NCBI GenBank assembly: GCA_052388025.1
Contig: JBQTIP010000298.1
Location: 1 to 9,610, forward strand
Direction: 5' to 3'
Source: JBQTIP01 sp052388025
GTDB lineage: Bacteria; Actinomycetota; UBA4738; HRBIN12
DNA: 9,610 bases
Each line of letters starts with the position of its first letter. Positions within the stretch are counted from its first letter, which is position 1. The notes beneath the pieces were generated by a model. The model was given only the letters and a program-made list of their open reading frames with translations, did not search any database and was not told the DNA's origin. The position numbers and the translations under genes are program-made. This document shows positions 1 to 5,227 of the stretch, in pieces.

Positions 1-224
1 CGGGGCGTAGAAGCGAGCAGATCGCATCGTGACCTCCCTCGTATGGTCTCTCCGGGGCCTGGCGGCCCCAAGCTACAGGGTGTCCACTGCGATGATGCCG
101 GCGGTGGTTGCGGCCCGGGCCTGACCCTAGTGTCCACCGGCTTCGTGTCTCGGTTTCGATCTGTCGGTCCGAGCTCGCACCCACAGGGCAGGACCAACCG
201 GACGAGCATTGACTTCATAGCGTC
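1..224. other. No supported gene; flank of an IS110-like remnant
   Basis: No open frame here reads like a protein. The stretch lies just beyond the 3' end of the IS110-like transposase remnant, so it may be leftover element flank. The only structure seen is an 8-base direct repeat, GTGTCCAC, at 80-87 and 130-137 (50 bases apart), each next to a CAGGG or CCCTAG block. This could be a mobile-element end motif, but it is too short to identify. Confidence 0.4.
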
Positions 225-441
225 TCAAGAGAGGCCTTCGAGGCGCCGGGCGTGATCGGCGACCAGGTGGCGGTAGACGACCCTTCGCGAGCTGCCGCTT
301 GAGGCTTCGGAGCGCCTCGCTGGAGGACTTGTGCTCGGCAAGCTTGCGGCCGTAGTGGTCCCGCCCCGGTCCCGGGTGCATGATCTGGACCCGGGCGGCA
401 AGGTGCAGTTCCGGGAACACTTTGGTCCACTCTGTCCCGCG
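225..441 (-). pseudogene. IS110-like transposase C-terminal remnant, frameshifted
   Basis: On the minus strand, the frame open from 441 reads a segment with the residues HPGPGRDHYGRK, then SSSEALRSLKRQLA. This resembles the C-terminal transposase_20 region of IS110-family enzymes, where a xxYYxRKxAxGKxxxEALRxLKR pattern is typical. The frame is then lost at about 281-290. Shifting by one base recovers VVYRHLVADHARRLEGL and a TGA at 225-227, which is the expected tail. The likely lesion is therefore a single extra base. The N-terminal DEDD catalytic domain is absent, and the frame is closed upstream by a TGA at 442-444. It is a dead fragment. The family call is from remembered motif similarity, not from a search. 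Confidence 0.55.
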
Positions 442-449
442 TCAAGATT

Positions 450-483
450 CCTGAGACACCGGCACGTTGGGGCTGATCTCAGG
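450..483. repeat. Inverted repeat CCTGAGA/TCTCAGG
   Basis: A perfect 7-base inverted repeat has arms at 450-456 and 477-483 and a 20-base spacer. It lies directly before the ribosome-binding-like AGGGAGGTGA that precedes the HTH transposase fragment. It may be the degenerate end of that insertion sequence or a hairpin over its start region. An arm of 7 bases could also arise by chance. Confidence 0.35.
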
Positions 484-491
484 GAGGTGAG

Positions 492-617
492 GTGGGCGGC
501 GCGAGTAAGAAGAGCAACCGACGAGAGCTCCGGGTGGCCCTTTCCGTGCTGCGGGGCGAGGTCAGCCTCGCGGAGGCCGGACGAAGGGCGGGGGTCTCGG
601 ACATGACGGTCGACTAG
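492..617 (+). pseudogene. IS3-type transposase helix-turn-helix fragment
   Basis: A GTG-initiated frame of 41 codons is preceded by GGGAGG at 482-487. It encodes a basic start (SKKSNRRELR), then LSVLRGEVSLAEAGRRAGVS and MTVD before a TAG. The block VLRGEVSLAEAGRRAGVS is typical of the DNA-binding helix-turn-helix in short OrfA proteins of IS3-type and related elements. These normally continue into a Trp-Arg-rich stretch and the rest of the OrfA protein. Here the frame stops at 615-617, exactly where the methylmalonyl-CoA mutase remnant on the other strand begins, so the fragment was cut by a rearrangement. It cannot encode a working transposase. Confidence 0.5.
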
Positions 618-901
618 GCCTCCCGCATGTGGTAGCGGGAGATCGAGATCGTGTTCCACCGCGGGATCCGCTCGCGGCAGTACGCGAACAGGTCGGTGAT
701 GATCCGCATCGACGGCCTGGGCGGGTAGATGTTCGTGCCCCGGGCCGCCTACTCGCTCAGCATGTCGTTCTCCACGGTGCCGGAGATCTTCTCGGCCGGC
801 ACGCCCTCCTCCTCGGCTACCAGCTCGTAGAGCAGCAGGAGGATCGCGGCGGTGGCGTTGATCGTCATCGACGTGGAGACCTGGTCGAGGGGGATGCCCT
901 C
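617..901 (-). pseudogene. Methylmalonyl-CoA mutase internal fragment with nonsense codon
   Basis: Reading the minus strand from 901 gives EGIPLDQVSTSMTINATAA, then a stretch with LLLLYELVAEEEGVPAEKI and GTVENDMLSE. An in-frame TAG follows at 751-749, then AARGTNIYPPRPSMRIITDL and a segment ending WNTISISRYHMREA. This is the conserved TIM-barrel part of the methylmalonyl-CoA mutase large subunit, a B12 enzyme that interconverts methylmalonyl-CoA and succinyl-CoA. The family usually has Tyr where the TAG sits (KEYxARGTYIYPP), so TAC or TAT to TAG is a one-base change. Only about 95 of roughly 550 or more codons remain, and the B12-binding domain is missing. The 5' side is fused to the end of niaR and the 3' side abuts the HTH fragment. 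The family identification is strong and the gene is clearly dead. Confidence 0.85.
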
Positions 902-1482
902 GCCCCGCCGGGGCGCGACGACGAGAGGAGGAACCCCGCCTCCCGGAGGGCCGCCCGGGCCCGCTCCAGCGCCTCCGAGCTTGGAGCGACCACGGTGTGG
1001 AGGTGCACGCCCCCGGTGAGCGAGGACAGCAGCTCGGTCTCGCCCCGGCGCAGGGCCCGCAGGAACCGCTCCACGTCCTGGCGCGAGGAGATCATCAGGT
1101 TCCCCCGCAGCTCGCCGTAGAGGGGGTGCTCGACGATCACGTCGAGCACGGTGAGGCCGTGGTCGACCATGGTGGTGAGCTCGGCGCGCGTGCCCCGGCG
1201 GTCGTGCTTGCAGGCGAGCACCGCGTAGGTGCCCGGGGGCTGTTCCCGGTCGAGGAGCAGGTATCCCCGGGGCGTCCCCACGATGGGCTGGCCCTCGGCC
1301 CGCAGGATCGCGACGTCGCTCACGATGACCTGGCGCGACACGTCGAACTCCTCCGCCAGGTCGGCTCCGCGGACCGGTCCCCCGACCGAACGGAGCCGCG
1401 CCAGGATGCCCGCTCGGCGGGCCTCCGCCGACCCCGCCGTAGTCCCCGGATCTGTATACTGCTGTCTTGTCATCTGTCTCAT
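865..1482 (-). CDS. niaR: NiaR-type niacin-responsive transcriptional repressor (HTH + 3H domain)
   Basis: A 205-residue frame encodes a winged helix-turn-helix at about residues 24-76 (ILARLR, LAEEFDVSRQVIVSDVAILR, GTPRGYLL), followed by a 3H domain at about 85-188. In the NiaR family the 3H domain senses niacin and the protein represses NAD biosynthesis or salvage genes. His93, Glu101, His160 and His162 match the metal-ligand pattern I remember for Thermotoga TM1602. ATG at 1482 or ATG at 1473 could be the start; neither has a good Shine-Dalgarno, so a leaderless message is possible. Family members end near LREAGFLL. Here the frame runs on for about 17 odd residues because the original 3' end was replaced by mutase sequence read out of frame. 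Both domains look intact, so the protein may still work. It diverges from a nicotinamidase-like gene, which fits its role. Confidence 0.85.
   Translation of the reverse strand: MRQMTRQQYTDPGTTAGSAEARRAGILARLRSVGGPVRGADLAEEFDVSRQVIVSDVAILRAEGQPIVGTPRGYLLLDREQPPGTYAVLACKHDRRGTRAELTTMVDHGLTVLDVIVEHPLYGELRGNLMISSRQDVERFLRALRRGETELLSSLTGGVHLHTVVAPSSEALERARAALREAGFLLSSSRPGGARASPSTRSPRR
1455..1479 (+). promoter_or_regulatory. Candidate nicotinamidase promoter -10 and NiaR operator
   Basis: TATACT at 1455-1460 matches five of six bases of a -10 box on the plus strand and would start transcription near 1467. Directly after it are two TGTCT copies at 1463-1467 and 1475-1479, with a 12-base period and a shared CATC nearby. 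This is the sort of tandem TGTC repeat I associate with NiaR sites in Firmicutes, recalled and not checked. It overlaps the first codons of niaR, so NiaR binding could affect both divergent genes. No convincing -35 box is visible. Confidence 0.4.
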
Positions 1483-1542
1483 CGCCGCAGGGCCGCTGGC
1501 ATCGTCACCCGGCCCGCGGCCGGAGCGCAAGGGAGCGGGAGC

Positions 1543-2076
1543 ATGAAGGCGCTCGTGGTCATCGACATGCTGAACGACTTCGTCACGGGGAAGATCGCGA
1601 ACCCCCGGGCGGATCGGATCATCTCCACGATCGGAGAGCTCCTCGAGCGAGCGCGGTCGCAGCGGGACGGCTGGCTCGTCGTCTACGCGAACGACGCTCA
1701 CCTGCCGCAGGACTTCGAGCTGCGCGTGTGGGGCGAGCACGCCATGGCCGGCACGCGGGGCGCGGAGATCATCCCGGAACTGAAGGCCGCGGACGGCGAC
1801 TTCGTCCTGCCGAAGCGGACGTACTCGTCGTTCCACGGGACCGGGCTCGACCCGCTCCTCCGCCAGTTCGGCGTGGACACGGTCGTGCTCACCGGGCAGC
1901 ACACGAACATCTGCATCCGCCACACCACGGCCGATGCCTTCTTCCGCGGCTACAAGGTCGTGGTGCCGCAGGACGCCGTGGAGGCCATCTCCGAAGAGGA
2001 CCACGAGTCCGGCCTGAGGTACCTGGAGACGATCTACAAGGCCGACGTCGTCTACGCGAAGGAGCTGCTCGGGTAG
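1543..2076 (+). CDS. pncA: Nicotinamidase-like cysteine hydrolase (isochorismatase fold)
   Basis: A 177-residue protein of the isochorismatase/nicotinamidase superfamily. Nicotinamidase converts nicotinamide to nicotinate and ammonia in the cytoplasm, feeding the Preiss-Handler route to NAD. The catalytic triad Asp8 (VIDMLNDF), Lys91 (PKRTYSSF) and Cys124 (TNICIRHTTADAF) is complete. Asp51, His53 and His66 fit the DxH...H metal site that marks nicotinamidases among these hydrolases. The ATG at 1543 follows GGGAGCGGG with suitable spacing and begins at the expected first beta strand, so an upstream extension of the open frame is not needed. The divergent NiaR-type repressor gene 60 bases away supports a niacin-salvage role. 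Related enzymes acting on isochorismate or other amides share the fold, so the exact substrate is inferred. Confidence 0.8.
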   Translation: MKALVVIDMLNDFVTGKIANPRADRIISTIGELLERARSQRDGWLVVYANDAHLPQDFELRVWGEHAMAGTRGAEIIPELKAADGDFVLPKRTYSSFHGTGLDPLLRQFGVDTVVLTGQHTNICIRHTTADAFFRGYKVVVPQDAVEAISEEDHESGLRYLETIYKADVVYAKELLG

Positions 2077-2091
2077 GCGGGCCGCCGGAAG

Positions 2092-2178
2092 GTCGTGCGA
2101 TGGCCGGGCACGCGGTCCGAGGAGGCCGAGATCACCGTGATGGCCGACTCGGCGTACGGGTCGGGTGCACGTGGGCTC
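2092..2178 (+). pseudogene. Short IS1182-like transposase remnant
   Basis: Just after the nicotinamidase stop, one frame reads RWPGTRSEEAEITVMADSAYGSGARG. The core (hydrophobics)-ADSAYGSGxAR closely matches the DDE-transposase motif around the second catalytic Asp in IS1182-type elements, where VLADSAYGSGEARAAL is typical. Similarity fades after about 2178. No start, no flanking domain and no inverted repeats are seen, so this is at most a relic of about 28 codons. It is short, and the family call is tentative. Confidence 0.4.
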
Positions 2179-2299
2179 CTTTCGGCGGTTCGCAGCTGTT
2201 CAGGAGCGAGCCTACGTGCGTTCTTCATCTCAAGGCGCCGTGACCGGCGGCTTCGGATCGCTGCCGTGCGCGGGACACTAACCCAACCCCCTGGGCCCC
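2179..2299. other. Non-coding stretch between transposase scrap and sulfur-operon promoter
   Basis: One plus-strand frame stays open through here, but its translation is Arg/Ser/Cys-rich and like no family I know. I see no gene. The stretch ends where the local base composition becomes noticeably AT-richer at the promoter. Confidence 0.4.
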
Positions 2300-2329
2300 T
2301 TGACATTCACCGCGCATATCGGATACGTT
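2300..2329 (+). promoter_or_regulatory. Sigma-70-type promoter for the sulfur operon
   Basis: A perfect -35 hexamer, TTGACA, at 2300-2305 is followed after 18 bases by TACGTT at 2324-2329, which fits the TAnnnT pattern of actinobacterial -10 boxes. ATACGT at 17 bases is the alternative register. It lies in an AT-enriched patch of an otherwise GC-rich window and points toward nirA, with transcription expected to start near 2336. That leaves a leader of about 230 bases before the nirA start codon. Confidence 0.6.
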
Positions 2330-2339
2330 GCATCTGCAA
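2328..2339. promoter_or_regulatory. Inverted repeat TTGCA-TC-TGCAA at the expected transcription start
   Basis: A perfect 5-base inverted repeat with a 2-base spacer overlaps the end of the -10 box and the expected start point. A second small dyad, TATC-G-GATA, lies at 2317-2325 between the promoter hexamers. Either could be a repressor site for a sulfur regulator. No regulator gene is next to it, and the repeats are short. Confidence 0.3.
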
Positions 2340-2361
2340 TTCCTACCGGAGGCATAGGATT

Positions 2362-2478
2362 TTGATCCGCACACGATGCGCCGGGCTCGTGGGAGCCATG
2401 ATCCCCTCCCGTGTGTCCTGCTGTCCGATGCTCGCGAGCGCCCACTCGGAGGGCGCGGAGGTTCGCGTGCGGCGTTAG
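2362..2478 (+). CDS. Candidate leader peptide with tandem Cys codons
   Basis: A strong GGAGG at 2348-2352 lies 9 bases before a TTG at 2362. This opens a 38-residue frame ending in TAG at 2476-2478. An ATG at 2398 in the same frame, just after GGGAG, would give 26 residues. The peptide reads VSCCPM, with adjacent Cys codons TGC TGT at 2419-2424 and another Cys earlier. It ends 26 bases before an intrinsic terminator and precedes cysteine-biosynthesis genes, as expected for an attenuator leader. Against this, the frame has no stop until far upstream, so its openness is weak evidence, and it does not match the actinobacterial leader peptides I know (VSSALC type). Treat it as a hypothesis. Confidence 0.35.
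   Translation: MIRTRCAGLVGAMIPSRVSCCPMLASAHSEGAEVRVRR
2438..2456 (+). promoter_or_regulatory. Leader hairpin GCGCCC/GGGCGC
   Basis: GCGCCC at 2438-2443 pairs perfectly with GGGCGC at 2451-2456 across a 7-base loop. It begins 13 bases after the tandem Cys codons, where a stalled ribosome would interfere with it. It could be the pause hairpin of an attenuator. Confidence 0.35.
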
Positions 2479-2504
2479 ATCCACCACCCGAGAAGCTTTA
2501 TCCG

Positions 2505-2533
2505 AAGGGCCGCGCGAGCGGCCCTTTCTCTAT
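2505..2533 (+). terminator. Intrinsic terminator in the leader ahead of nirA
   Basis: AAGGGCCGC (2505-2513) and GCGGCCCTT (2518-2526) form a perfect 9-base stem closed by a GCGA (GNRA) loop, followed by the T-rich tail TTTCTCTATT. It lies downstream of the TTGACA promoter and 31 bases before the nirA start, in the same direction. It would therefore cut the operon transcript short unless it is disrupted. It is too far from the nicotinamidase stop (over 400 bases) to be an ordinary terminator for that gene, though this cannot be excluded. Confidence 0.75.
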
Positions 2534-2563
2534 TCCGGAACGAACGAGGCGGGCACGGGAGAA

Positions 2564-4240
2564 GTGAAGCAGCAGAGGAACCGAGGCGAAGGCCAGTGGG
2601 GGCTCGGCTACCACGAGCCGCTCAACGCGGCGGAGCGGATCAAGCGCGACGACGACGGGCTGAACGTCCGGGATCGGATCGAGCGGATCTTCTCGAAGCA
2701 GGGCTTCCGGTCGATCGGCCCGCAGGACCTGCGGTCACGCTTCCGCTGGTGGGGCCTGTACACCCAGCGCAAGCATGGCATCTCAGCCGCCGCCACCGCG
2801 ACGGCGGAGCCGGAGGAGCTGGAGGACGAGTTCTTCATGATGCGGATCCGCATCCCGGGCGGGCAGCTGACATCGGATCAGCTGCGGGCGACCGCGTGGG
2901 CCTCCGAGAGCTTCGGACGCGACGTGGCGGACGTGACCGATCGCCAGAACATCCAGCTGCACTGGATCCACATCGAGGACGTCCCTCGGATCTGGGAGCG
3001 GATCGAGCCGCTCGGCCTCTCCACCCAGGAGTCCTGCGGAGACACCCCCCGGAACATGCTCGGTTGCCCCCTGGCCGGCATCGATGCCGACGAGATCTTG
3101 GACGCCACCCCCTACCTGATGGAGACCGACCGCCGGTTCGTCGGGGACCGGGCCTTCTCGAACCTCCCGCGCAAGTACAAGACGACGATCTCGGGCTGCC
3201 GGCACCAGTGCACGAACCACGAGATCAACGATGTGTCCTTCGTCGGCGTCCGGCGCGGCGACGATGTCGGGTTCGACCTCTGGGCGGGAGGCGGCCTCTC
3301 CACCAACCCACACTTCGCCAAGCGCCTGGGCGTGTTCGTGGAGCCGCACCTCGTTCCAGATATATGGGGCGCCGTCACCGCCACGTTCCGCGACTACGGA
3401 TACCGGCGTTCGCGCACTCACGCGCGGCTGAAGTTCCTCATCGCCGACTGGGGACCGGAGCGGTTCCGCGAGGTGATGGAGAAGGAGTACCTGGGCTTCG
3501 CGCTCCCCGACGGGGACGCTCCGCCGCCCTCCGCGACCGGCCAACGGGACCATGTTGGGGTCTTTCCGCAGAAGGACGGGAACCACTACGTGGGGTTCGC
3601 CCCGCGGGCCGGACGGATCTACGGACACCAGCTCCGTAGGGTTGCCGACCTTGCCGACCGGTTCGGAGCCGGGCGGGTGCGCACCACCACTCAGCAGAAG
3701 ATGGTCATCCTCGACGTCTCGCCCGGTCGGGTCGAGGACCTCGTGGCCGCACTGGACGAAGAGGACTTGCGGGCCCGCCCGAGCGCCTTCCGCAAGGGCA
3801 TGATGGCCTGCACGGGGATCGAGTTCTGCAAACTCGCGATCGCCGAGACGAAGATGCGCGCGCAGTGGCTCTACCGCGAGCTCGAGGAGCGCCTGCCCGA
3901 CTTCGACGAGGACATCCGGATCAACGTGAACGGCTGCCCGAACTCCTGTGCCCGATTCCAGGTCGCCGACATCGGGCTGATGGGCGCCATCCTGTCCCGC
4001 TCCGACGGGACGAAGTCCGACGGGTTCCTCGTCCATCTCGGCGGCCATCTCGGCGAGGATCTGCGGTTCGGGACGAAGGTCAAGGGCGTCCGCGTCCTCG
4101 CGGAGGATCTCGCCGGCTACATCGAGACGCTGTTGCGCAGGTATCGAAACCGGCGCGACGGGCACGCGAGCTTCTCGGAGTTCGTCGACTCGCTCTCCCC
4201 CGACGAGCTGGCCGCCTTCGCGGCTCCGGGGCCGAGATGA
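2564..4240 (+). CDS. nirA: Ferredoxin-dependent assimilatory sulfite reductase (NirA type)
   Basis: A 558-residue siroheme/[4Fe-4S] enzyme that reduces sulfite to sulfide with six electrons, probably from ferredoxin. It has the family layout of two ferredoxin-like half domains (about 85-150 and 335-395), each followed by a siroheme-binding domain. The cluster ligands are complete: Cys416 and Cys422 (CTGIEFC), Cys458 and Cys462 (NGCPNSC). Tyr66 (WWGLYTQR) and Cys158 (QESCGDTP) sit at the positions of the Tyr-Cys cross-link of Mycobacterium tuberculosis NirA, which favours sulfite over nitrite as substrate. I chose the GTG at 2564 because it lies after the terminator and gives the usual length and N-terminus (GEGQWGLGYHEPLN). 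GGGAG precedes it, though only 2 bases away. Longer frames would run through the terminator hairpin. The stop overlaps the next start (ATGA). First gene of the operon. Confidence 0.92.
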   Translation: MKQQRNRGEGQWGLGYHEPLNAAERIKRDDDGLNVRDRIERIFSKQGFRSIGPQDLRSRFRWWGLYTQRKHGISAAATATAEPEELEDEFFMMRIRIPGGQLTSDQLRATAWASESFGRDVADVTDRQNIQLHWIHIEDVPRIWERIEPLGLSTQESCGDTPRNMLGCPLAGIDADEILDATPYLMETDRRFVGDRAFSNLPRKYKTTISGCRHQCTNHEINDVSFVGVRRGDDVGFDLWAGGGLSTNPHFAKRLGVFVEPHLVPDIWGAVTATFRDYGYRRSRTHARLKFLIADWGPERFREVMEKEYLGFALPDGDAPPPSATGQRDHVGVFPQKDGNHYVGFAPRAGRIYGHQLRRVADLADRFGAGRVRTTTQQKMVILDVSPGRVEDLVAALDEEDLRARPSAFRKGMMACTGIEFCKLAIAETKMRAQWLYRELEERLPDFDEDIRINVNGCPNSCARFQVADIGLMGAILSRSDGTKSDGFLVHLGGHLGEDLRFGTKVKGVRVLAEDLAGYIETLLRRYRNRRDGHASFSEFVDSLSPDELAAFAAPGPR

Positions 4241-4410
4241 GCACCGCGGCCGGGTCGCCGACTCCCAGGGCGCAGCCCTTCTACTGCCCGTACTGCGGCG
4301 AGCAGGACCTCCGCCCGGATGGCCAGAGCGCTACGTGGCACTGCCGGGTGTGCGACCGGCGGTTCGAGCTGGCCTATCTGGGTCTTGGTGGCTCCGTGAG
4401 TGGGGGCTGA
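4237..4410 (+). CDS. Small two-CxxC zinc-ribbon protein of the sulfur operon
   Basis: A 57-residue protein starting at an ATG that overlaps the nirA stop (ATGA), so it is probably translated by coupling. It has Cys17-Pro-Tyr-Cys20 and Cys36-Arg-Val-Cys39, the pattern of a zinc ribbon or rubredoxin-like knuckle. There is a polar, Pro/Ala-rich head and a short Gly/Ser tail, and no signal peptide or membrane segment. As I recall, small CxxC proteins occur at this position between sulfite reductase and cysH in other actinomycetes, but I know of no established function. Electron transfer, metal delivery or regulation are all open. Its placement between the two reductases is the best clue. Confidence 0.75.
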   Translation: MSTAAGSPTPRAQPFYCPYCGEQDLRPDGQSATWHCRVCDRRFELAYLGLGGSVSGG

Positions 4411-4415
4411 GCGGC

Positions 4416-5225
4416 ATGGCGATGAACCCTGCCGACCCGATCATCGACGAGGAGGAGGAGCAGATCCGCGCCGCCGCCGAGCGATTCGAGCACGCGACGG
4501 CGCCGGAGCTCCTCGAGTGGGCGTTGGAGCGCTTCCACCCGCGGATGGCCATCTCGGCGGCCGGCGGCGCCGACGGCATGGTCATCGTCGACATGGCCTG
4601 GCGGATCAACCGCGAAGTCCGGGTGTTTACGCTCGACACCGGCCGCCTGCCCCCGGAGACATTCACGCTCTTCGAGGAGGTACGTGAACGGTACGGCATC
4701 GATGTCGAATTCGAGTTCCCAGAGCGGGTGCAGGTGGAACGGCTCATTTCCCGGAATGGCCCCAACCTCATGTACCGCGGCGTCGAGTTGCGCCTGGCGT
4801 GTTGCGACGTCCGCAAGGTGGAGCCACTCAAGAGGAAGCTCGCGGGGCTCGACGCCTGGGTGACCGGGCTTCGCCGCGACCAATGGAGGACGAGGAAGAA
4901 CATCGCAAAGGTGGAACTGGATCGCGACCACGGAGGCATCGTGAAAGTGAATCCGCTGGCCGACTGGACCAACGAGCAGGTGTGGGACTACATCCACGAG
5001 CACGAGGTCCCGTACCACGAGCTGTTCGATCACGGGTACAGCTCCATCGGCTGCCTGCCCTGCACGCGTCCCGTGCTACCCGGCGAACCCGAGCGGGCGG
5101 GCCGATGGTGGTGGGAGGGAGACACGGACAAGGAATGCGGCATCCACTGCTCGGTGCAGCTCCTCGGCTCGAAGACCGATGCCGAGCGGGAGGCCACCGT
5201 CATGCCCGAGAAGGAGGCCTCCTAG
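4416..5225 (+). CDS. cysH: Adenylyl-sulfate (APS) reductase
   Basis: A 269-residue protein of the PAPS/APS reductase family. It reduces adenylyl sulfate to sulfite and AMP with thioredoxin or a similar donor. The Cys pairs that bind a [4Fe-4S] cluster and separate APS reductases from PAPS-only enzymes are present: Cys129-Cys130 (ACCDVRKVEPL) and Cys213/Cys216 (SIGCLPCTRPV). The catalytic Cys241 lies in KECGIH. Other family marks are LDTGRLPPETF and WVTGLRRDQWRTRKN. The nucleotide loop reads SAAGGADGM rather than the more common SFGAED type, a variant worth noting. The ATG at 4416 is 5 bases after the zinc-ribbon stop and follows a GGGGG tract; a longer upstream frame would cover most of the zinc-ribbon gene. 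A second ATG at 4422 is possible. Confidence 0.92.
   Translation: MAMNPADPIIDEEEEQIRAAAERFEHATAPELLEWALERFHPRMAISAAGGADGMVIVDMAWRINREVRVFTLDTGRLPPETFTLFEEVRERYGIDVEFEFPERVQVERLISRNGPNLMYRGVELRLACCDVRKVEPLKRKLAGLDAWVTGLRRDQWRTRKNIAKVELDRDHGGIVKVNPLADWTNEQVWDYIHEHEVPYHELFDHGYSSIGCLPCTRPVLPGEPERAGRWWWEGDTDKECGIHCSVQLLGSKTDAEREATVMPEKEAS
5211..5223 (+). promoter_or_regulatory. Palindromic ribosome-binding site for the precorrin-2 dehydrogenase gene
   Basis: AAGGAGG (5211-5217) is a near-consensus ribosome-binding site 10 bases before the ATG at 5228 and lies within the last codons of cysH. It is part of the perfect 12-base palindrome AGGAGGCCTCCT (5212-5223), so the site can fold on itself and may need ribosomes finishing cysH to open it. 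Confidence 0.5.
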
Positions 5226-5227
5226 CG

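Noticed and set aside
997..1542. Open plus-strand frame that would extend the nicotinamidase upstream
   Set aside because: It is antisense to niaR, has Arg/Gly/Pro-rich shadow composition, and the ATG at 1543 has its own ribosome-binding site and a family-typical start.
2431..2490. tRNA-like stretch with GGTTCG and CCACC
   Set aside because: No acceptor or T-arm pairing and no anticodon arm can be built.
2411..2563. Longer N-terminus for sulfite reductase from GTG 2411
   Set aside because: It would translate through the terminator hairpin and adds Arg/Cys-rich residues not found in the family.
2331..2563. Known SAM, cobalamin or T-box riboswitch in the nirA leader
   Set aside because: I could find none of the conserved motifs I know for these classes. 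A covariance-model search would settle it.
2783..4165. 460-codon minus-strand open frame opposite nirA
   Set aside because: Shadow frame caused by high GC at third positions; its translation matches no family, while nirA is unmistakable.
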